NCBI GenBank assembly: GCA_964460485.1
Contig: CAYWRY010000189.1
Coordinates: forward strand, 1 to 6,836
DNA from: VGRF01 sp964460485
GTDB taxonomy: Bacteria > Myxococcota_A > UBA9160 > UBA6930
Direction of reading: 5' to 3'
Length of the DNA stretch: 6,836 bases
Positions within the stretch are counted from its first letter, which is position 1. Every line of letters starts with the position of its first letter. Below, piece after piece: positions 5,302 through 6,836 of this stretch. The position numbers and the translations under genes are program-made. The notes under the pieces were generated by a model. That model saw only the letters and a list, made by a program, of their open reading frames with translations. It was not told where the DNA came from and did no database searches.

Positions 5302-6836
5302 ATGTGCGGAATCGCGGGAAGCTCGGGGGCGTTTCCGCCGGACCTGCTCCGGCGGATGGCGCACGCGATCCGGCACCGCGGCCCCGACGACGAGGGCATC
5401 GAGATCCTCGAGGACGGCCGCGTCGGCCTCGCGCATCGCCGGCTCTCGATCATCGACCTCTCGCCCGGCGGGCATCAGCCGATGTGGGACGAGGAACGCT
5501 CCGTCGCGATCGTCTACAACGGCGAGCTCTACAACTTCCGCGAGCTGCGCAAAGAGCTCGAGGACGACGGCTTCCGCTTCCGCAGCCAGAGCGACACCGA
5601 GGTGCTGCTGCAGCTCTACCGCCGCGACGGCGAGGCGATGCTGCCGAAGCTGAACGGCATCTTCGCCTTCGCGATCTGGGACGCGCGCGCTCGCTCGCTC
5701 TTCCTCGCGCGCGACCCGCTCGGCGTGAAGCCGCTCTACTACACGCGCACCCCGAGCGGCTTCCTGTTCGCGAGCGAGATCAAGGCGCTGCTGCAGTGCC
5801 GCGAGGTCGACCGCACGCTCGACCTCGCCGCGCTCGACCGCCACCTGCATCTGCTGTGGAGCCCGGCGCCGGACACCGCGCTCGCGAGCGTCAAGAAGCT
5901 CGAGCCCGGCTGCGCACTCGCCGTGCGCGACGGGCGCATCGCCCGCAGCTGGCGGTACTACGACCTGCCCTACGACCAACCGCTCGACGCCGCGCTCTCG
6001 GCCGATCGGGCCGCGGAGGAGCTGCGCGAGCGGCTCGCGCTCGCCGTGAAGCGGCAGATGGTGGCGGACGTTCCCGTCGGCGCGTTCCTCAGCGGCGGCC
6101 TCGACTCCTCGAGCGTCGTCGCCTACGCGGCCCAACAAGTGCCGCGCGATTCCCTGCGCTGCTTCACGATCGGCTTCCAGGATCCCGCGGCCGTGCGCGA
6201 GGGGATGGCGGAGGACCTACCCTACGCAGAGCGCGTCGCGAAGCATCTTGGCGTGAAGCTCGACACGGTGTGGGTCGGGCCGGAGATGGCCGAGCGGCTG
6301 CCCGAGATGATCTGGCACCTCGACGAGCCGCAGGCGGACCCCGCGCCGATCAACGCCCTGATGATCTGCGAGCTCGCGCGCGAACACGGAATCAAGGTGC
6401 TGCTCTCGGGCGCGGGCGGAGACGACCTGTTCACCGGCTACCGCCGCCACACCGCCCTGCTCGCCGAGTGCGGTTGGGCTTGGCTGCCGAAGCCGGCGCG
6501 CGCGGCGCTGCGGCTCGCGTCGGGCGCGCTGCCCGTCGGCCGCCGCGTGGCGAAGGCGTTCGCGTTCGCGGACGAGAGCTCGGACGCGCGCATCGCCCGC
6601 TACTTCGACTGGGCGCCGCGCGGCGCGACGAGGGCGCTCTTCAGCGCGGAGGCGCGCGCGGCGCTCGCGGGCAGCGACGCGATGTCGCCGCTGCTCGGCG
6701 CGATGGCGGGGCTCCCGGCGAACGTCTCTCCGCTGAATCGCATGCTCTACCTGGAAAGCCGCTTCTTCCTCGCCGACCACAACCTCAATTACACGGACAA
6801 GATGGCGATGGCGCGCGGCGTCGAGGTGCGCGTGCC
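5302..6836 (+). CDS. asnB: AsnB-type glutamine-dependent amidotransferase / asparagine synthetase, 3' truncated by window edge
   Basis: 511 codons are present and the frame runs off the right edge; complete members are usually about 600-650 aa, so roughly 100 or more residues are missing. The N-terminal class II glutaminase domain is intact: MCGIAG with nucleophile Cys2, RHRGPDDEG (24-32), HRRLSIIDLS (45-54), YNGELYNF (72-79), and SDTE with D98. The synthetase domain has the PP-loop SGGLDSS (264-270), a DLPYAERVAKHLG segment (305-317), LDEPQADPAP (327-336), and LSGAGGDDLFTGYRRH (368-383). Classical AsnB reads SGEG...DELFGGY at that last motif, so the usual Glu is Ala (A371) and the following Glu is Asp (D375). 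Family chemistry is glutamine hydrolysis with ammonia channelled to an AMP-activated carboxylate. In this setting the acceptor may be a sugar uronic acid or amino-acid substituent rather than free aspartate, which is inference. It is downstream of, and probably cotranscribed with, the fused dehydrogenase. The symbol reflects the family, not proven asparagine synthesis. Confidence 0.88.
   Translation, partial: MCGIAGSSGAFPPDLLRRMAHAIRHRGPDDEGIEILEDGRVGLAHRRLSIIDLSPGGHQPMWDEERSVAIVYNGELYNFRELRKELEDDGFRFRSQSDTEVLLQLYRRDGEAMLPKLNGIFAFAIWDARARSLFLARDPLGVKPLYYTRTPSGFLFASEIKALLQCREVDRTLDLAALDRHLHLLWSPAPDTALASVKKLEPGCALAVRDGRIARSWRYYDLPYDQPLDAALSADRAAEELRERLALAVKRQMVADVPVGAFLSGGLDSSSVVAYAAQQVPRDSLRCFTIGFQDPAAVREGMAEDLPYAERVAKHLGVKLDTVWVGPEMAERLPEMIWHLDEPQADPAPINALMICELAREHGIKVLLSGAGGDDLFTGYRRHTALLAECGWAWLPKPARAALRLASGALPVGRRVAKAFAFADESSDARIARYFDWAPRGATRALFSAEARAALAGSDAMSPLLGAMAGLPANVSPLNRMLYLESRFFLADHNLNYTDKMAMARGVEVRV

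Noticed and set aside
3123..5453. A 776-codon open frame on the minus strand opposite the fused dehydrogenase gene
   Set aside because: Its translation is low-complexity Arg/Ala/Val/His-rich and shows no recognisable domain, while the + strand frame carries clear dehydrogenase motifs throughout. Long antisense frames are expected in G+C-rich genes because stop codons are rare.
3104..5653. An 849-codon + strand frame overlapping the fused dehydrogenase and AsnB-type genes
   Set aside because: It is almost entirely Arg/Ala/Gly/Asp-rich with no motif, and it competes with two frames that have strong family signatures. It is a composition shadow.
5125..6138. A 337-codon minus-strand open frame opposite the AsnB-type gene
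   Set aside because: Low-complexity translation, and the opposite strand encodes the intact glutaminase domain with Cys2, YNGELYNF and SGGLDSS.

Overview
The window is a compact piece of one co-directional operon, all on the + strand, from a G+C-rich bacterium. Codon third positions are overwhelmingly G or C, and runs of alternating CG are common. This fits a high-GC proteobacterial, myxococcal or candidate-phylum genome, but nothing here fixes the taxon. There is no rRNA, tRNA, CRISPR array, insertion sequence, integrase or attachment site. Almost every base is coding.

Layout, left to right. (1) The last ~101 codons of a GT-B fold glycosyltransferase of the GT4/WbuB type (to 308). (2) A 463-aa adenylate-forming enzyme of the PaaK/CapK-like family (305-1696). 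(3) A 490-aa DUF362 protein without a ferredoxin domain (1693-3165). (4) A 709-aa two-domain oxidoreductase: an N-terminal medium-chain (MDR) dehydrogenase that appears to have lost its zinc ligands, fused to a C-terminal Gfo/Idh/MocA dehydrogenase (3162-5291). (5) The first 511 codons of an AsnB-type glutamine amidotransferase/asparagine synthetase (5302 to the right edge), carrying a changed pyrophosphate-loop motif. The first three junctions are 4-bp stop/start overlaps (GTGA, ATGA, ATGA). The last is a 10-bp gap with a clear ribosome binding site. This points to one transcript with translational coupling. The promoter lies left of the window, and no terminator is visible.

Together this looks like a section of a cell-surface polysaccharide (O-antigen, capsule or exopolysaccharide) locus. 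From the families alone, the glycosyltransferase would build the glycan, the fused dehydrogenase would oxidise or epimerise a sugar, and the AsnB-type enzyme would amidate a carboxylate, plausibly a uronic acid. The CapK-like enzyme would activate a carboxylic acid as an adenylate. DUF362 has no assigned role. The enzyme combination is recognisable, but its chemistry is, to my knowledge, not established. The most interesting points are the zinc-less MDR::Gfo/Idh fusion, the Glu-to-Ala change in the AsnB synthetase motif, and the tight coupling of three poorly characterised families in one operon.
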